From positions 27,849 to 91,848 of the forward strand of contig JBGSYC010000147.1 in the NCBI GenBank assembly GCA_041751095.1: a stretch of DNA of 64,000 nucleotides, given 5' to 3'. A model generated the notes under the pieces. The model did no database searches and was not told the DNA's origin. It saw only the letters and a program-made list of their open reading frames with translations. This document shows, one piece after another, positions 16,291 through 25,050 of this stretch. The translations under genes were made by a program, and so were the position numbers. The stretch is from JADCRZ01 sp041751095 (lineage in GTDB: Bacteria; Bacteroidota; Bacteroidia; Chitinophagales; Chitinophagaceae). Every line of letters starts with the position of its first letter. Within the stretch, counting starts at the first letter, position 1.

Positions 16291-16941
16291 ATGTACAAAC
16301 TATTATTTACGTTAACACTAATGTTAGGAATTGCAGGAGCCGGGTTTTCTCAGGAGCAAAAGACGAGTTCAGAATCAGGAATTTCCCCCAAGTTCGGAGT
16401 AAAGGGAGGCGTAAACTTAAGTAATCTTTACGTCGAAAATGTAGACGATGAAAACATGAAACTCGGGATTAACCTCGGTTTATACGCAAAAATACCGTTG
16501 GTTCCCGGCGTTTCCATTCAGCCTGAGCTTATTTACAGCAGCAAAGGGGCCAAACTTACGTATAATAACGTATTGCTCGGAAAGGGCGAATACCGGTTCA
16601 ATCTCAACTACGTTGAAGTGCCTGTTCTCGCAGTTATTAATATTGCCAAAAACATCAACATTCAGGGAGGTGGGTACGTGGCCTACCTGGCTTCTGCCAA
16701 TCTCAAGGATATGGATGATAATGGAACCATTAACGGGGCGCGGGATCTCAACGCTGAGAACTTTAACCGTTTTGATTATGGCCTTGCTGGTGGCCTGGGA
16801 ATAGACGTTAGCAATTTTACGATCGGCGCACGGTATAATTATGGGCTTAAAGAGGTCGGTGAATCCGGCAGCCTGTCGGGTAATCTCACACGCGATTCCA
16901 AAAACAGCGTTATATCGTTGTATATCGGGGTGGGCTTTTAG
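16291..16941 (+). CDS. Porin-family (PorT-like) outer-membrane beta-barrel protein
   Basis: 216 residues from the ATG at 16291, which gives a clean signal peptide (MYKLLFTLTLMLGIAGAGFS, cut before QEQK); an ATG 21 bases upstream is an alternative. The body is the eight-stranded outer-membrane type common in this phylum: PKFGVKGGVNLSNLY, GINLGLYAKIPL, VSIQPELIYSSKGAK, NYVEVPVLAVINI, TIGARYNYGLKEVG and the final aromatic VISLYIGVGF. Role unknown; such proteins are often abundant in the outer membrane. Confidence 0.88.
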   Translation: MYKLLFTLTLMLGIAGAGFSQEQKTSSESGISPKFGVKGGVNLSNLYVENVDDENMKLGINLGLYAKIPLVPGVSIQPELIYSSKGAKLTYNNVLLGKGEYRFNLNYVEVPVLAVINIAKNINIQGGGYVAYLASANLKDMDDNGTINGARDLNAENFNRFDYGLAGGLGIDVSNFTIGARYNYGLKEVGESGSLSGNLTRDSKNSVISLYIGVGF

Positions 16942-16973
16942 GTACCCCGGCAGGATGCTATTGATTGGCAATA

Positions 16974-17017
16974 ATATTCAAAGATCATAGGGCGGCAATA
17001 TTCAAAGATCATAGGGC
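16974..17017. repeat. Tandem duplication at the 3-prime end of the REC-PAS kinase gene
   Basis: ATATTCAAAGATCATAGGGC occurs at 16974-16993 and again at 16998-17017, a 24-base period. The second copy contains the TGA stop and last codons of the leftward kinase gene, so the first copy looks like a duplicated gene end just outside the coding region. Confidence 0.8.
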
Positions 17018-18457
17018 TGCAAACGTAATCGTGAAAGAAGTTCCGACATCCACGGTGGAGCTTACATCAATATTCGCTTTATGAGACTGTAAAATATTAA
17101 GCGTAGCGGCAAGGCCAAGACCCATGCCGTTACGCTTGCTTGTAAAGTAAGGTTCAAAGAGCCGAGACAGGTTTTCTTCACTTACTCCGCAGCCCCTGTC
17201 GTTTATTTTCACAATGTGCTGTAACTGGTGGGTATCCAGGAATATATCAAGCTTTTCTTCTTTGCCCTGCATCGCTTCAACTGCATTGAGAATGATGTTA
17301 AGAAAAGCAATTTTCAGCTTTTCCTTGTCGGCCCAGATGTAGGCGGGATTGGGGCAAAACCGGACCTGTAGTTTCACTTTTTGCAGGATTATCCGGTCGA
17401 GCGCAGCAGCAATGCTTTCATCCAATATTTCCTGGAGCGTCCTTTTCTCCATAAACATCTCTGCAGGCCGTGAAGAATCAAGAAGTTCGGTGATAATGGC
17501 GCCTATTCTTTTGCTGTTTCGCTGAATAATTTCGAGGTATATTTTCCTTTGCTGTTCTTCATCTATTTCCTGTTCAAGCTGGTCTACCGACAGGTTTATA
17601 TTGTTCAGCGGGTTCCTGACTTCATGAGCGAGTGTGCGAACCAGCCTGCCTGCAGCACCCAGTTTTTCAATTTGCAGCGTTACCTTTTCTGCTTTTTTGA
17701 TGTGGGTGATATCATGAATAATGCCGTGAAGATAAGCGTGTCCGTTCTGATCAGCGTTTTCACGTGATATCGATAGAATGCAATACTTTTCTTCCTTGTT
17801 CTTAGTGAGCAGTTCAATTTCCATATCGTCAACTTCGCCGTTATCGGCAATTTGACGAAGTAGCAGCAACCGGTCTTCTTCATACTCCATGAGGTCGTAT
17901 AAAGTCAGGTCAACCACTTCTTTAAGATCATAGCCCAGCAGTTCAAGCATGGCTGCATTTACATCAATAAATTTCAATCCGTCAGAAGCCAGGAACACAG
18001 CGTCTTTTGATCTTTCGAATATAGTTCTGTATTTTCTTTCATTGGCTTTAAGGGCTTTAAGCGACGCAGCCCTTTCCATAGCATAACGTATGCACCTTTC
18101 AAGCTTTTCCGTATTCAGGTCGGTTTTGATAAGATAGTCGGCAGCTCCGGCCTGCATAGCCTCACGGTCGACGGCCTGATTGCCTTTACCTGTTAAAAGC
18201 ACAATGGGTTGCTCACAGTCTTCCAGTCTTGCACGTTTGATCAGGTCTAAGCCTGTTTTGGCGCCAAGCCGGTAATCAACGAAGTAGAGATCATATGCCT
18301 GTTTCTTCATGTGTATCAAAGCTTCCTGATACTGGTAACACCAGTCGATTTGAAAGTTTGCAGTATCGATTTCTTTGATATATTCACTTGTGATGATGAA
18401 ATCGTCTTTGTCATCGTCGACAATCAATATGCGAATGGTTTTTAATGAGGAAGTCAT
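17009..18457 (-). CDS. Hybrid signalling protein: receiver - PAS - histidine kinase
   Basis: 482 residues, no membrane helices. Residues 8-130 are a receiver domain (ILIVDDDKDDF acidic pocket, LYFVDYRLGAKTG with the phospho-acceptor Asp, VLLTGKG, ADYLIKTDL with the conserved Lys). Residues about 140-260 are a PAS domain (RKYRTIFERSKDAVFLASDG to GIIHDITHIKKAE). The kinase core follows: LAHEVRNPLNNINLSVDQLE with the phospho-accepting His, then INDRGCGVSEENLSRLFEPY and GMGLGLAATLNIL as the N, G1 and G2 boxes. The receiver comes first, so it is probably phosphorylated by another kinase, perhaps the adjacent one, before passing the signal on. It is the last gene of the rpoN operon, 9 bases after the PAS kinase gene. 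Confidence 0.93.
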   Translation of the reverse strand: MTSSLKTIRILIVDDDKDDFIITSEYIKEIDTANFQIDWCYQYQEALIHMKKQAYDLYFVDYRLGAKTGLDLIKRARLEDCEQPIVLLTGKGNQAVDREAMQAGAADYLIKTDLNTEKLERCIRYAMERAASLKALKANERKYRTIFERSKDAVFLASDGLKFIDVNAAMLELLGYDLKEVVDLTLYDLMEYEEDRLLLLRQIADNGEVDDMEIELLTKNKEEKYCILSISRENADQNGHAYLHGIIHDITHIKKAEKVTLQIEKLGAAGRLVRTLAHEVRNPLNNINLSVDQLEQEIDEEQQRKIYLEIIQRNSKRIGAIITELLDSSRPAEMFMEKRTLQEILDESIAAALDRIILQKVKLQVRFCPNPAYIWADKEKLKIAFLNIILNAVEAMQGKEEKLDIFLDTHQLQHIVKINDRGCGVSEENLSRLFEPYFTSKRNGMGLGLAATLNILQSHKANIDVSSTVDVGTSFTITFAAL

Positions 18458-18466
18458 TTTGTTAGG

Positions 18467-20458
18467 TTACGATTGCGTTTGGGTTTGAGGTAATACCACA
18501 GTAAAAACGGCTCCTTTTCCCAGATCACCAGTGGCCGAGATAATGCCATTATGATTTTCGACGATTTTTTTACATATGGCCAGTCCGATGCCTGAACCCG
18601 GATATTCAGCTTTACCATGCAGCCGCTGAAATATCTGGAATATTCTTTCGGAATATTCTTTCTCAAAACCTATCCCGTTATCCTCCACCAGTATCTTGTA
18701 ATATGGTTTTTCCACTTTCAAATTATACGCTTTTGCTTCTGCAGTGCTGAGTGCTACGGCGGTAATATCGATAATGGAGTGCTCTCCCTTTTTCTTGAAC
18801 TTTATCGAATTGCTTAAAAGGTTCGTAAACAATTGTTTTATCTGGGGAGGGATAATCTCGATAATGGGTAGTTGCGTACTACGGATCTCCGTTCCTGATT
18901 CTTCAATCTTTAGTTCCAGGTCTGCCTTAACTTCATCAATGATCTTTGTCATGTCCATACTGACAAAATGCCTGCCGGATCTTGCGGTTCTTGAAAATTC
19001 CAGCAGGTTTTCAATCAGGACGCGCATGTTTTCTGTTGCAGCAATGATGCGGTCCAGATATACGATGCCATCCTTTCCAAGCTTATCAGAAAACTTGGCC
19101 TGTAACCGCTCACTAAATGTAGAGAGCTTTCGCAAAGGTTCCTGCAGGTCATGAGACGCCACATAGGCAAATTCTTCAAGTTCAGTGTTTGAACGATGCA
19201 ACTCTTTTATCTTTTCTTCAAGGCTTCTTTCATATTCGTGCAGCCGCGTAACATCGCGGGTTGTTCCTATTACTTTTTCAGCGTTTCCAAGGTTGTCTCT
19301 TAATACCTTTCCGTACGTTTCAAGTCGTTTTACTTTTCCGTCGGCACTGATTATCGTTGCCTCCCTGATATAATTGTCTTTATGTTCCAGGATATCTTTC
19401 CAGCTTTCCTTGCTCTTAATAACATTTTCTTCGCTCATGTGAGAAAAATGCAATTCGTTTGTAACTGCTATCCTTTCCCGCTGTTCAGGAGTGTAACCAA
19501 ATAAGTTATACATCCCTTTCGACCATGTGGTCTCACCCGTTTTTACGTCAGTTTCCCATGTTCCCTGGTTCAGAAATTCCTCCTTTTCCATTATCATTTC
19601 CCGGTAATGAACAAGGTCCCTGTTAATTTTGGTTTGCCTGGTTATATCGCGTGTTATCCCAAGTAACTGGATCACATTCCCATTCGAATTAACGACGGGC
19701 CTGCCTTTGGTGGAAACTATCTTCTCTTTCCCGCTGTTTGTTTTAACCGTATATCTATATTCAAATTCAGTTTTGTTCGTGATAGCGTTGTCGATGAGAC
19801 GCTTTAGCTCATGTGCATCGTTATCCGAGAGATGTTTCATGTAAAAATCCATCGAAATGTCTGACCCCACGTCAGCCTTTTTGTAATCCAGGAGGTTATA
19901 CATTCCGTCTGTCCAGTAAAGTTTGTCAATACTGGTGTCAATGCTCCAGCTTCCAAAATCCAGAAGATCCTGTGTATCGTCGAAAAGCTTCTTTAAGGCA
20001 GCCACCTCTTCTTCGGCCTTTATTTTTTCGGTAACATCTTCAGCCATAAATATCAGGGATGAAGGCGCCCCTTCTTCGTTCCTCCGTGCAATTATCCCTC
20101 TTGTGCAGTAATACCGCCAGTCACCTTCTTTATGGTTAAGCCTGCTGTAATATGAATGATCTTCATCATCCTGCAACACGTTGAACTTTTCCATTTCCTT
20201 TTTTACCTGTTCCATGTCGTCCTTGAAAACCATTTTTGTAACATCATGCCCCAGCTCCCTAATTTCGTCGGTTGTGTAACCGAGGAACTCACTTATTTTA
20301 TGCTCGTTTAAGAATTTTAATTTATTCTCGCCGGCGTCGTACAGGTAGATGATAGCCGGAAAAAATTGAGTAGTCGCCTGATGCAAAGTTTCGCCATCTT
20401 CTTTTGAGAACAGCATTCGCAGGTGCCTGAGTACGTCATTTACACCATTGGTGGTCAT
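18467..20458 (-). CDS. Soluble multi-PAS sensor histidine kinase
   Basis: 663 residues with three PAS/PAC units at about 25-145, 155-280 and 290-415 (each ends in a DVTEKI / DITRQT / DVTRLHEYE type motif). A coiled coil EEKIKELHRSNTELEEFAY leads into HisKA with VASHDLQEPLRKLSTF carrying the phospho-His. The ATPase has LVEDNGIGFEKEYSERIFQI, PGSGIGLAICKKIV and a final GKGAVFTVVLP. There are no membrane helices, so the signal is probably internal (redox, oxygen or a small molecule). The gene begins two bases after the NtrC-like gene and the two are surely co-transcribed; the kinase is the obvious candidate to phosphorylate that receiver. Confidence 0.93.
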   Translation of the reverse strand: MTTNGVNDVLRHLRMLFSKEDGETLHQATTQFFPAIIYLYDAGENKLKFLNEHKISEFLGYTTDEIRELGHDVTKMVFKDDMEQVKKEMEKFNVLQDDEDHSYYSRLNHKEGDWRYYCTRGIIARRNEEGAPSSLIFMAEDVTEKIKAEEEVAALKKLFDDTQDLLDFGSWSIDTSIDKLYWTDGMYNLLDYKKADVGSDISMDFYMKHLSDNDAHELKRLIDNAITNKTEFEYRYTVKTNSGKEKIVSTKGRPVVNSNGNVIQLLGITRDITRQTKINRDLVHYREMIMEKEEFLNQGTWETDVKTGETTWSKGMYNLFGYTPEQRERIAVTNELHFSHMSEENVIKSKESWKDILEHKDNYIREATIISADGKVKRLETYGKVLRDNLGNAEKVIGTTRDVTRLHEYERSLEEKIKELHRSNTELEEFAYVASHDLQEPLRKLSTFSERLQAKFSDKLGKDGIVYLDRIIAATENMRVLIENLLEFSRTARSGRHFVSMDMTKIIDEVKADLELKIEESGTEIRSTQLPIIEIIPPQIKQLFTNLLSNSIKFKKKGEHSIIDITAVALSTAEAKAYNLKVEKPYYKILVEDNGIGFEKEYSERIFQIFQRLHGKAEYPGSGIGLAICKKIVENHNGIISATGDLGKGAVFTVVLPQTQTQS

Positions 20459-20460
20459 AC

Positions 20461-21885
20461 TTAATGATTATTTAACTGCTGATACTGTTTCATCTTATTA
20501 TAAAGCGTTTTCCTGTCGATGTTCAAAAATCTAGCAGCCTTGCTCTTATTATAATTCGAATGTTTCAGTGCTTCAATGATCATTTCATATTCTGCGTCAA
20601 TACTAACTTCTTTAAGTGAGTTTTCATGTAAAATGTTTTTTATCCCTGCAGGGGCTATAACAGAAGTAACGACCTGTGAAACGACCCGCTCGACCGGTTT
20701 TTTTTCGAATAGGAGCTTATTGAAATTTGAGATTTCAAAAGGCAAGGTACGATCTTCTATGACATCGCCGTCAGTGAGCAGGGCCGACTTGGTTATCACC
20801 TTTTTTAACTCATGCAGGTTGCCATACCAGATGTAATTCATAAATACCTCTTCCACACCGGGCGAAAAGCCGCTGATGCTTTTCCCGGTTTCTTCGTTGG
20901 CAAGTGCTAAAAAATGACGGGCAAAGACCATCAGGTCTTCTCTTCTTTCCCGCAAAGGGAGAACGGTTAAACTGCATTCGTTTAAACGTTGATAAAGGTC
21001 TTCCCGGAGTTTTCCTTTTTTAGAAACCTCTCCGGTTTTTTCATCCGTCGTTATAATGATCCGGATATCCAGATCATTATTTTTAACCGTTGCCGCACGC
21101 ATTTTATTCTCCTGAACAAACCGTAAAAGCAGCAGCTGTACTTCATGAGAGAGGGTTGTTACTTCTTTAAGAAAAAGCGTACCGCCATTAGCCAGTTCAA
21201 GGCTTCCCGGTTTATGCTGTGTTCCCGTACCGGTACTCTTTTCATAACCAAAAAATTCGCTTGCCGTCTGTGGAGACAAAGATCCGCAATGAATAGCCAG
21301 AAACGGTTTATTATGAAGATTGCTTCTCTTGTGTATTTCACGCGCAATCACTTCTTTGCCGCTTCCGCTTTCACCATATATAAAAACATTACATCGGGTA
21401 GTTGCTACCGTGGATATTTCCTCATTAAAGGGCTGAAAGGATATGCTTTGCGGGAAAACAGGAAGTGTATGATCACCCGGCTGATGTGAAACATTGCCGT
21501 GTATAGATTTCCTGGGAACCTGCGCCGGTTTGCCGATGGCATTGCTGATGGTAAGAAGGATTTCATCAGGTACAATTGGCTTCGTTATATAATCGGAGAC
21601 ACCCAGTTTCATCATTTCAATGGCAACCCTTATTTCACTGTATCCGCTGATGGTCACAACCGGTAAACCGGGGTACAGCTCTTTTATTTTTAGCAACGTT
21701 GCCTTGCCATCATTGTTGATAACGCCCAGGTCATAAAATACCATTTGGGGTTGAGACAGTTCAAGCAATTCCAGTCCCTGCAGGCTGTTATAAGCCAAAA
21801 GAACATTAAACCCCTGGGTTTGTAAATACCGTTTTAGCAAAACACATTTTTCCCTGTCGTTATCAATTACCAGTATTTTTTGCAT
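20461..21885 (-). CDS. NtrC-family response regulator with degenerate GAFTGA loop and Walker B
   Basis: 474 residues: receiver (1-120; VIDNDREK, MVFYDLGVINNDG with the acceptor Asp, DYITKPI), central AAA+ domain (about 150-375) and a Fis-type helix-turn-helix (about 430-470, KHSNYNKSKAARFLNIDRKT). Walker A is intact (GESGSGKE) and the arginine-finger segment LREDLYQRLNE is present. The sigma-54 contact loop, normally GAFTGA, reads STGTGT, and Walker B, normally LFLDEI, reads LFLKEV, with Lys in place of the magnesium-binding Asp. Both changes would be expected to block normal ATP-driven opening of sigma-54 complexes. It nevertheless sits 41 bases downstream of rpoN, so it may act as a DNA-binding antagonist or work by another mechanism. 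Confidence 0.93.
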   Translation of the reverse strand: MQKILVIDNDREKCVLLKRYLQTQGFNVLLAYNSLQGLELLELSQPQMVFYDLGVINNDGKATLLKIKELYPGLPVVTISGYSEIRVAIEMMKLGVSDYITKPIVPDEILLTISNAIGKPAQVPRKSIHGNVSHQPGDHTLPVFPQSISFQPFNEEISTVATTRCNVFIYGESGSGKEVIAREIHKRSNLHNKPFLAIHCGSLSPQTASEFFGYEKSTGTGTQHKPGSLELANGGTLFLKEVTTLSHEVQLLLLRFVQENKMRAATVKNNDLDIRIIITTDEKTGEVSKKGKLREDLYQRLNECSLTVLPLRERREDLMVFARHFLALANEETGKSISGFSPGVEEVFMNYIWYGNLHELKKVITKSALLTDGDVIEDRTLPFEISNFNKLLFEKKPVERVVSQVVTSVIAPAGIKNILHENSLKEVSIDAEYEMIIEALKHSNYNKSKAARFLNIDRKTLYNKMKQYQQLNNH

Positions 21886-21926
21886 GCCTCTTTTTTTGAA
21901 TTAACCCCATCGGTAAAGGAGAAAGA

Positions 21927-23348
21927 TCAGGCCCATAAGGTTCTCATCTGCGCGACCGGAATTTGCAGGATTTCGCGGTATTTAGCTACCGTTCTGCGGG
22001 CAATGGAGAATCCTTTGTCGGAGAGGATGGCCACTAACTGCTGATCCGTATATGGCCGCTGTTTATCTTCCAGTTGAATTACTTCTTCAATGGTAGTTTG
22101 AATAACCCTGTTACTGATCACCTGGCCTTCACTGTTGCTGATACCTTCCGTAAACAGGTCTTTCAGCAACAAGGTGCCAAAAGGCGTTGCCACGTATTTG
22201 TTACTGGTTATTCTCGAGACGGTAGATATATCAACACCTACGATATCAGCTACATTTTTCAGGATCATTGGCTTGATAAGTTTTATATCTCCCTCTAGAA
22301 AATATTCATATTGAAGCTTAACGATCGCTTTCATGACATTCAGCATTGTGGATTCACGCTGTTGGATTGCCGAGATAAACCATTGCGCTGAATTCATTTT
22401 GTTGCGTACATATTGGCGGGTAGCTTTGTCGGTGTTAACGTTAGACTCCGTGTTTTTTACCCGGTCCATCCACGATTTATTGATGTGAAGGTTATTAGAA
22501 CGCTGGCGGTGCAAGCTAACTTCAAGGCAATCATCTTCATTGGTGATAAGAAAATCGGGGATGATATTCATATTGGCGGACGTACTCGTTAAACTGGTGA
22601 TAGGCTTCATCTTCAGCGAAGCGATCAATTTGAGCACAATCTTTATTTCTTCCTCATCGATTTGTAAGAGGTGCATGATCTTATCCATATTCCGGCTGCT
22701 TAATTCTGAAAAATGAACATCAAGCAGGCAAATCGCCACTTTTACATCAGGGCGTTTACAATTCATCCGCTTCAGCTGCAACAGCAGGCACTCCCGTATG
22801 CTTCGGCCGCCAATACCGGCAGGCTCGAGGTCCTGGATCTTCAGCAATACTTTTTCAAGGTCATCAACTTCAACCCATTTTTTACACCTGAATGAAATGT
22901 CATTTGCAATATCCTCAAGATCCTGTTCCAGCAAACCATCTTCATTCATCGAATCGATCAGGTGATTGGCAAGCATCTTTTCGTGCTCGGTACAGTTCAG
23001 AAATTCAAACTGCTCTTTGATAAGCTGGCGAAAGTCAGTGGATTCCGGCAGCGCTTTTTCGGGAATTTTTTCACTATTGAAGTAATTTTCGTATTCAAGC
23101 TTATAGTCAGGAAAATCTTCATAAGCGTATTCTTCGTAATCTTTATAATCCTGTAAAGCTTCCCGGTTGAATTTTTCGAGAGACACATCATCTTCAGCCG
23201 GCACTTCTTCCAACACGGGATTTTCCTCTATCTCCTGCTGAATGCGCTGTTCTAATTCTAATGTATTAAGGTGAAAAAGGTTAAGTAGCTGTATCTGTTG
23301 AGGTAATATTTTTAAATGCTGTTTTTGAGTTAGATGTTGGTGAAGCAT
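21927..23348 (-). CDS. rpoN: RNA polymerase sigma-54 factor
   Basis: 473 residues. Region I is Gln/Leu-rich (QKQHLKILPQQIQLLNLFHL), the part that responds to activator ATPases. An acidic, Tyr-rich region II covers about 55-100 (DYKDYEEYAYEDFPDYKLEY). The core-binding domain follows, then DISTVSRITSNKYVATPFGT for -12 recognition and the RpoN box ARRTVAKYRE near the C-terminus, which reads the -24 element. It is the first gene of a leftward four-gene unit with an NtrC-like regulator and two histidine kinases, a linkage that suggests dedicated control. A TTGGTGT-N4-TTGCA-like site lies just upstream. Confidence 0.96.
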   Translation of the reverse strand: MLHQHLTQKQHLKILPQQIQLLNLFHLNTLELEQRIQQEIEENPVLEEVPAEDDVSLEKFNREALQDYKDYEEYAYEDFPDYKLEYENYFNSEKIPEKALPESTDFRQLIKEQFEFLNCTEHEKMLANHLIDSMNEDGLLEQDLEDIANDISFRCKKWVEVDDLEKVLLKIQDLEPAGIGGRSIRECLLLQLKRMNCKRPDVKVAICLLDVHFSELSSRNMDKIMHLLQIDEEEIKIVLKLIASLKMKPITSLTSTSANMNIIPDFLITNEDDCLEVSLHRQRSNNLHINKSWMDRVKNTESNVNTDKATRQYVRNKMNSAQWFISAIQQRESTMLNVMKAIVKLQYEYFLEGDIKLIKPMILKNVADIVGVDISTVSRITSNKYVATPFGTLLLKDLFTEGISNSEGQVISNRVIQTTIEEVIQLEDKQRPYTDQQLVAILSDKGFSIARRTVAKYREILQIPVAQMRTLWA

Positions 23349-23368
23349 AAAAGCGTTTTGCTTGTTTA

Positions 23369-23387
23369 TTGCAAGCAGGACACCAAA
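23369..23387 (-). promoter_or_regulatory. Possible sigma-54 (-24/-12) promoter for rpoN operon
   Basis: On the minus strand the sequence reads TTGGTGTCCTGCTTGCAA. It keeps GG and GC exactly ten bases apart and a perfect TTGCA half, while the -24 half (TGGTGT) matches TGGCAC poorly. It is about 22 bases upstream of the rpoN start codon. If real, rpoN would be autoregulated. Confidence 0.3.
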
Positions 23388-23486
23388 AATGAACTGTGCA
23401 GTAAAAAAATTGCACGATGCCCTTAAAATTTGACTATAACCAATAAAGTAAATACCTTACCTATTTTGCCACAGGATTTTATAAGT

Positions 23487-23504
23487 AAATACATTTATGT
23501 ATTT
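23487..23504. promoter_or_regulatory. Perfect 18-base palindrome between rpoN and the CHASE3 kinase
   Basis: AAATACATTTATGTATTT: two perfect eight-base arms around TT, 36 bases before the kinase start. It looks like an operator for a dimeric regulator; the AT richness makes chance more likely than usual. Confidence 0.4.
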
Positions 23505-23539
23505 GTAGATTAAATTCCCCAAAGCGAAGAATTGTTACC

Positions 23540-24907
23540 ATGAAGCATCTGTTTTTGTACCTCTATCTGGCATTCGTGATCTCACTTTCTATTTTAGTGC
23601 TCCTGTCTTTCCTGTTTACACAACAATCGGGTTCAATGATGCAAAACACGCGTGCTGTTGAAGATGCTCATAGGAGTCTCTATAACATTCAGGTGCTTGA
23701 CTCATACATAAAAGACATCGAACTGAATGCCCGGGGATACATTATCAGCCGCGATAGCCTGTATCTTCATGATTATCAAAGTCAGTGGAGCCGGATTCTG
23801 TCACATATCGATACAGTGGGATACCTGGTCAATGCAGAGGAAAAGCAACGCAACAAACTGGCTATGATCCATTCCAACTTAAAGCTGCGCGCGAATTTTG
23901 CCGACAGGATTCTGGAAAAAGCCGTAAAGGCAGACACAGCCGGCTTATCGTCGGATCTTGTTCACAACAACAGGCTTTTTGATCAGCTGAGGAAAGAAGT
24001 GAAAGAGTTGGAAAATGGAGAACGGGAACTCCTGAACGCTCATTTTAAAAGGCAGGAGTTTTACGAAAAGATAACACCGGAGTATGTAAAGGGAATTTTA
24101 CTGTTCACGATTTTTATCGTTGTCCTTAGTTTCGTCTTTCTCAACCGGGAAATCCGCAGAAGGCTGAAATACCAGAAACAACTGGAAAACAAGATTCGTG
24201 AATTACACCGGTCGAATCATGAACTGGAACAAATTGCTCATGTTGCGTCGCACGATTTGCAGGAGCCATTGCGAAAAATCCGGACATTCAGCAACCGGCT
24301 GCTTACTAAGCAAAATGAAGTCATTACCGAAGAAGGTAAACTGATACTCTCCCGGATAGACGCATCTGCCATCCGCATGCATGAACTGATAAATGATGTT
24401 GTAAATTTCACTAACCTGATTCATTCAACCGAACAGGCATCGGGGGTTGAACTGGACAAAGTTGTGGAAAGCGCAATAGCCGCACTTAAGGAAGAGGTAA
24501 GCAGGAGTAACGCTGTTATACACTTGGACACCCTGCCTGTCATACAAGGTTATCCCAACCAGCTTTTTTTATTATTCAGGTCGTTGATTGAAAACTCGCT
24601 TAAATTTTCGAAGGAAGGTGTCAGACCGGAAATTTTTATCAGAAGCCATAAAAGTCATAAGGAGAAACAGATAACCTGTTCCATTAGCATTGAAGATAAT
24701 GGGATTGGCTTTGATAATGCATTTGGAGAGAAGATATTTATTTTGTTTCAACGATTGCATGGTGAGCATTCGGGTTATAAAGGCAAGGGCATCGGGCTTT
24801 CAATCGTTCAACGCGTAATGGTTAATCATCAGGGAAATGTGGTAGCGAAGGGAACCCCGGGAAAAGGAGCGATATTTACCCTGTATTTCCCTAACCAACC
24901 CGCTTGA
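23540..24907 (+). CDS. CHASE3-domain sensor histidine kinase
   Basis: 455 residues. A membrane helix at 7-27 and a second at about 185-203 (GILLFTIFIVVLSFVFL) enclose a periplasmic helical CHASE3 domain (about 35-180) with the usual DIELNARGYIISRDSLYLHD motif. A coiled coil NKIRELHRSNHELEQIAH leads to VASHDLQEPLRKIRTF with the phospho-His. The ATPase shows IEDNGIGFDNAFGEKIFILF and KGKGIGLSIVQRV. The linker and HisKA region are nearly identical in wording to the three-PAS kinase of the facing operon, so the two are paralogues. It has no receiver of its own and diverges from rpoN. It could feed the nearby regulators. Confidence 0.93.
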   Translation: MKHLFLYLYLAFVISLSILVLLSFLFTQQSGSMMQNTRAVEDAHRSLYNIQVLDSYIKDIELNARGYIISRDSLYLHDYQSQWSRILSHIDTVGYLVNAEEKQRNKLAMIHSNLKLRANFADRILEKAVKADTAGLSSDLVHNNRLFDQLRKEVKELENGERELLNAHFKRQEFYEKITPEYVKGILLFTIFIVVLSFVFLNREIRRRLKYQKQLENKIRELHRSNHELEQIAHVASHDLQEPLRKIRTFSNRLLTKQNEVITEEGKLILSRIDASAIRMHELINDVVNFTNLIHSTEQASGVELDKVVESAIAALKEEVSRSNAVIHLDTLPVIQGYPNQLFLLFRSLIENSLKFSKEGVRPEIFIRSHKSHKEKQITCSISIEDNGIGFDNAFGEKIFILFQRLHGEHSGYKGKGIGLSIVQRVMVNHQGNVVAKGTPGKGAIFTLYFPNQPA

Positions 24908-24980
24908 TTAGCTGCTTCCAATCCGGTAAAAAGGGATAATTGGCGATTTTGAAAAGGATTTATTCATTCATTGAAATTTA

Positions 24981-24996
24981 TGGCACAAATATTCCT
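24981..24996 (+). promoter_or_regulatory. Probable sigma-54-type promoter for the DUF1328 gene
   Basis: TGGCAC-AAATA-TTCCT differs from the -24/-12 consensus TGGCAC-N5-TTGCT at one base, with the full -24 half exact. It lies 54 bases before the ATG of the small membrane protein and 1.6 kb from the rpoN gene. Confidence 0.5.
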
Positions 24997-25050
24997 TTAT
25001 AACAATTATGTTTTCTTGCAATTATATTTCAAACCTTTAAACAATTAATT

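Noticed and set aside
16480..16971. 163-codon leftward frame over the porin-like gene
   Set aside because: No signal or domain, while the other strand has a signal peptide and clear barrel strands.
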